Shown: in pieces, positions 21,751 to 64,000 of the stretch
Numbering within the stretch: the stretch's first letter is position 1
How the letters are laid out: every line of letters starts with the position of its first letter
Origin: Cristatella mucedo
Taxonomy: Eukaryota > Bryozoa > Phylactolaemata > Cristatellidae
Direction: 5' to 3'
DNA length: 64,000 nucleotides
NCBI GenBank assembly: GCA_009760855.2
Contig: WPIO01000025.1
Location: 5,029,001-5,093,000, forward strand
Program-made: the position numbers and the translations under genes
Notes under the pieces: generated by a model
The model's database searches: none
Told to the model about the DNA's origin: nothing
What the model saw: the letters and a program-made list of their open reading frames with translations, nothing else

Positions 21751-22639
21751 TACAATAAAGATATAATGCTCAATATAGCCGGGCACAACAGCTACAATGC
21801 ATCAGAATCGATCTGCGCAGGCTACGTTTGCTATGTCCGTTTGTATAGGGGTCGGATCTGAGATTGTTGCCGCAGAATACGGCAGGTACAATAAGCTATC
21901 ACGAGGCTTTCCTTTGGATTTCATCCGGGCGACAGTGAGTTCTGCATTATTTGGTGACTCGGATCAGAGAACTACATGCGCCATTTAATAGCTATGAATG
22001 GCTTCGATTATCAGTGCGGTGCCAGAGGGGGAGCATCATGCAAGAGCTAAGATGCGAGGCATCCGAAACTAACAACGAAAATTATGCCGTCATCGGCGAA
22101 GCAGCTTTACCACTGGCTATCATGTTACACATACAGCCAACACCTTGTAAGACAGGATTTACATAACTTCCAACGTACTTGCATATGGCGTACAGCTCCA
22201 AAGAAGAAATTTTTTTATAAAAGTGCGAGCGTCATAAATTAAAGGTAAAAGTTGCCGTCCTAGCCAACCGGACGTTCTTTGTATACCCCTCACCAGACAA
22301 CGCACTCACACCGAGGGTAGCCAAGGCTGCTGCTAAGCGTCGGCAAGATTTAACATTTTCAACAATTTTCGAGCCTAGTTATAATATATGCTCTATAAAT
22401 ATAAAGCGCAGTGACTGCTATCATATGCAGCATGACGTGGTCCGATTGTTACGCGCACGAACGAAATGTATTGCCCGGAACCACAAGTACGACGGTGACG
22501 TAAGGGCGTCCTAAAGAAACCTCTCGCCGCTCAATAAAACTAGTAGCGCAGTAGACGGAGAGCTCACCAAGACAGTATATCCATACAATGTAAAACATGG
22601 TCACGTCTTCATTATTGCTAATGAGGCATCCCGTCGCAG

Positions 22640-23727
22640 GCCACCGCCATTTCAGAGTTGAGGCGGAGCTGATACAGAGGGGGTGGGAGCGGTCGAGGGA
22701 ACTACTTCCTGACTGAGGGGGGGGGGTTGTTGTGGCGGGGTCAATGCGCAGGCCTTCGGGAACCTACCACACTGAACCAGATCCGGTCGCATAACTGGGT
22801 AAGTGTCGACAATTTCGGTCGCTGGAGGAGTGTGAGCCGCTGGGGCGTTACAAAATTTACGCAGGCGAGTCTGCGTTGAGAGCGATATCTCACTTTATCG
22901 ATATCTTGCTTTGGTTAGATTACTTGGACGGGGCCTAAAAACGTACTCGTGCCATTGCAGTTTGCGTTCGAAAGTTGGCGCACAGGCTTTGGATCGCTGG
23001 GAAACCCGTTCGGAATCTGCCCTCTTCCGCTTTTCCACCCTATGGTCCGAATTACCCGTCGGCTTATCCGAGCTCGCCCGCGTTGCTGGCGCAGCTAATG
23101 TAGTGAGAGCAAATGTTGTGAATTGAACCTGGAGCGGCTCTTGTGCAAGGGAAGGAAACAGTTTGCTGCGCGCTGCAGAGCCATAGCAACGGCACGTTCC
23201 CTGCGCCACTAGCGAGGACTGCTACGACTGACGAACCCGAATGGCGTAACCGCTTGACAGCAGTTGCCCGTAATATATACTGGAGCGCGGGTCTCGAAGC
23301 AGCCGTCAATTTGGATCCGGCGCCGCGGAGCTTAAGTTCTGGACGTTCGCGAGACGTCACCTTGCACGTGCCAAGTGGCTGCCTCGCGGTGTTTTTACTC
23401 GCAATAGTGAGGCAGCGCTTTTTCGGATTTCCACTTTTTTCCACGGCAGATGCGCATGCCGTTTAAAGTGCCCTCCAATGCATTCTGTCCGGCGCTCCCT
23501 GGCTGTCGGCGGCATTCAAGTCATTCGCGCCTGGAACGCGTCTGACCGTTTTCTTGGTGGCCTCTTCGTGGAGGGAAGGCTGCCCGCGAGGGGAGAAGTC
23601 TGGCGTTCGCCAACGCCCTCGCGCCCTTTACAGGACGCAAGCGCCGAGTGCTCTTCGAGCTCGTCCGAACGCGTGCAAACGATCGCGTCCTAAGCTGTAT
23701 AGCTCATTGCAGGGTGACGGCAAGGCG
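22640..23727 (+). promoter_or_regulatory. GC/CpG-rich 5' region of the HERC gene
   Basis: CpG dinucleotides become visibly frequent from about 22,640 through the first HERC exon, contrasting with AT-rich surroundings. A G10 run with further G-runs lies near 22709-22740. This suggests a CpG-type promoter and 5' UTR. The overlapping frames here on both strands look like GC-driven ORFs, not genes. The exact transcription start is not visible. Confidence 0.4.
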
Positions 23728-61946
<38,219 letters not shown>

Positions 61947-62229
61947 GTCTGACCCACAAATAATGTGTAATCTTCATGTCATACTAGTTTGTTTCGTTTC
62001 TATATGTGTGCCTTTAAAGCAGTATGGCAAAACTGCAAACCCACTTGAGAAGTCCAATGCTGTGCACTTTTTGTGGAAAGTTATTTGGCACTTGTGTTGT
62101 TGTTTTTTTTACTGTGCATACTCAAATGTGTTGCGTTGTACTGAGGAAATTGTATTAAGCTGCACTAATAAGCCTTTCCTAGCCTGCACTCTCATGTTGT
62201 TTACTCAAAGTATTTTGTGGCCCGGTGTA

Positions 62230-62930
62230 ATTGTTACCCTGTATTCAAGACTCCCGGCGATTGCCCTTAATCGTCTACAGTTGCTGCAAAACTCAGCTGC
62301 TTGTTTGATCTATCGTCGGCAGTATAGCTGCCGCATAACCCCACTTCAAGACTTTTCAAGATCCTCAGTCTGGCTCGCAGGTCGCTTCACCTGATTGTAC
62401 CAGCCTATTTGTAGTATAATGTGCCTCATATGTAACTCTACAAAGCCACAAGGACTACGCCTACCTATTTAACCATCTTGCTCCTCCAGTTGACTCTTGG
62501 TCATCTCACCATTCCTTGCACAAAATTTGAAATCTTTTGGTAATCGAGCCTTCAGCTCGTATGCACCGAAAGCCTGGAATTCTGACTACAGTCATTATCT
62601 GCAATGACCTTGCATTATAGTCTTAGTTAAATACCCATCTGTTCTAGTCAGCTTTACCTTTGCCCTTGTGAGCATGCCATGTTTGTTCCCGTGGTTTACA
62701 TGCTTACCTGTGCAGGGTTCAGTGGATATTGGTAGCCAGAGGTCCTACTAACCGGTGGCCCTGAGCGTTCTCTTGTTAGCTTTAACAAGTTTTCTAGGTA
62801 TGATACTTATTTGGTTTTGCATGCTTGTTTTAGTCTGATACAGAGCATGTCACTAGCCCTTCGTTATTGATTCTCTTGCAGTGACTGCCTTATAAAGAAA
62901 TAGTTCTGTTAGCAGGCTATCAAATGATCC
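62230..62930 (+). mobile_element. Decayed LINE (family B/C mosaic) 3' region
   Basis: LNRLQLLQNSAACLIYRRQY with SCRITPL (RT C-terminus), then taactctacaaagccacaag (family C end), then aaatcttttggtaatcgagc and tatgcaccgaaagcctggaa ([10 protein letters not shown]) and gttcagtggatattggtagc. Rearranged or nested. Confidence 0.6.
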
Positions 62931-64000
62931 AACATGATTATTATTTTATTATTATTTTTGCTATTACCTAAACTTTCCATTTCTTTCCTGGCAAGACTCG
63001 GTAGCCTTAATTCGTTGTAAGTCTTCCTGACAAGCTTCTGCGAGGTAGTTCCACGATTGTCAATGCCGTCCTGCGCAGGTGATGTTATCACACCTGATCT
63101 GTTGCTCGCTTCCAAACCAGCCTATCGACGAACTATTATTCATGGCAGCTAACTGTTTAGCTTGATTCAATATTCGGTAAGGCTATTGTCTGCAGGTAGT
63201 TGCTTTACATTTTGCTATCATTTAATTTTTCCAACATAGTGTGAGCATGCTAGGTAAAGGTATCGAGCAAGAATTAGTATTTGACTTTTTCCTTAGCTAA
63301 ATTATGGTTTGATTTAGTTTTGGCAATTTTTCAGTGATACCTTTGGCTTGACTTTAAATGTTAATGCTTGATATTTTACTTAAATTCGTCTAGTTAGTCT
63401 CTTAAATTTACAAAATCGCCAGTTGGTGACTTTAGTACTACCTACTTTGCAGATCCACGTATTTTCACCCAGATGTAGATGGTGTATGGGATTGCTTGAC
63501 ATAGGGATGTTTTCAACTTTATGTTTGTTTGTTTGGCTAGATTCCTCTCTATCATTTCCTTTTAGGGAGTGTAAATGGCTCCCATTCAGATAAACAGCAA
63601 GTATTGTGAGAATTTGCACATCCACAGTGTATGTGAGGATGTGCTTATAACATATTTTCTTGTTTAAATCATCGTGGGTCAACCCAGAAATGGCCCCTTA
63701 AATGAGTTCCATAGAACTTTTCTGGCATAGTTTCCCCTTCCTAAGTAGTGCTTCTTTGGTAATAGATTGCTTGGATTGACTGTGTCTCGGTGTTGAGATA
63801 TTGGTCATGTCATATCACGGTTATTTCAGCTGGCTTCTATTTGACTTGTTATGACAAAGTCACGTTGATTAATCTAATGCATCCCTAAAGTGCGACCCTG
63901 TTAATCTGAGGGGGAAAACAGCTGGAAACCGTCTATCCCATGTGAACATAAATAGAAACTGTGCCACTTTTTAAAATTTGAAGTCCTTATAGTATTGGTG
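62931..64000 (+). other. HERC intron 16, right edge
   Basis: No HECT exon is recognisable in any frame before the window ends. AT-rich, without identified repeats. Confidence 0.5.

Noticed and set aside
22895-23466. Overlapping 100-126 codon frames upstream of HERC
   Set aside because: High GC content lowers stop frequency here; no domain, splice support or similarity.
62931-64000. Remaining HECT catalytic exons
   Set aside because: No frame shows the expected GED-VDAGG or later HECT motifs; they must lie beyond the window.

Overview
The window is animal (metazoan) nuclear DNA. It carries spliced genes with consensus gt/ag introns, AT-rich introns up to about 10 kb, many L2/CR1-type LINE copies with (ATT)n tails, tRNA-derived SINEs, Tc1/mariner remnants and long dinucleotide microsatellites. 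No operons, Shine-Dalgarno sites, CRISPR arrays or bacterial genes are present. The mix of a small-HERC ubiquitin ligase and a NEMO/optineurin/ABIN-type protein fits an animal, probably an invertebrate; the phylum cannot be fixed from the sequence.

Three host genes can be reconstructed. (1) At 949-2613 (+) are the last three coding exons of a multi-pass major-facilitator-superfamily transporter, whose 5' part lies off the left edge. (2) At 5046-20462 (-) is a six-exon gene whose exons join in phase 0 into a 557-residue protein. It has an N-terminal coiled coil, a low-complexity polyQ region, a long coiled coil ending in a UBAN ubiquitin-binding motif (DDFEAER), and a C-terminal C-X2-C-X12-H-X3-C zinc finger of the NEMO/Optineurin/ABIN (NOA) type. 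(3) At 23728-61946 (+) are sixteen phase-compatible exons (2340 nt, 780 codons) of a small HERC protein of HERC3/HERC4 type: an RCC1 beta-propeller, the linker and the start of the HECT region. The catalytic HECT part lies off the right edge. Genes 2 and 3 are divergent, with start codons 3.3 kb apart.

Most remaining DNA is transposon-derived. One LINE family (here LINE-A) is present in about a dozen copies, including one with a 481-codon open reverse transcriptase and one nearly full-length decayed copy with endonuclease and RT. Related older LINEs, two tRNA-derived SINE families and a decayed Tc1 transposase fill the introns. SINE-B ends in a tail matching the LINE-A 3' end, which suggests LINE-A mobilised it. 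Several insertions are nested or inverted. An inverted repeat of about 215 bp flanks the single exon that encodes the UBAN motif, and head-to-head LINEs sit in the first HERC intron.

Functional reading: genes 2 and 3 both belong to ubiquitin biology (a ubiquitin-chain reader and a HECT E3 ligase), but any regulatory coupling from their divergent arrangement is inference. No wholly new system is evident. The most noteworthy items are the NOA-family gene architecture, the inverted repeats around its UBAN exon, the SINE/LINE tail sharing, and a 0.75 kb element with C-rich inverted ends enclosing a TTTAGGG-like array.
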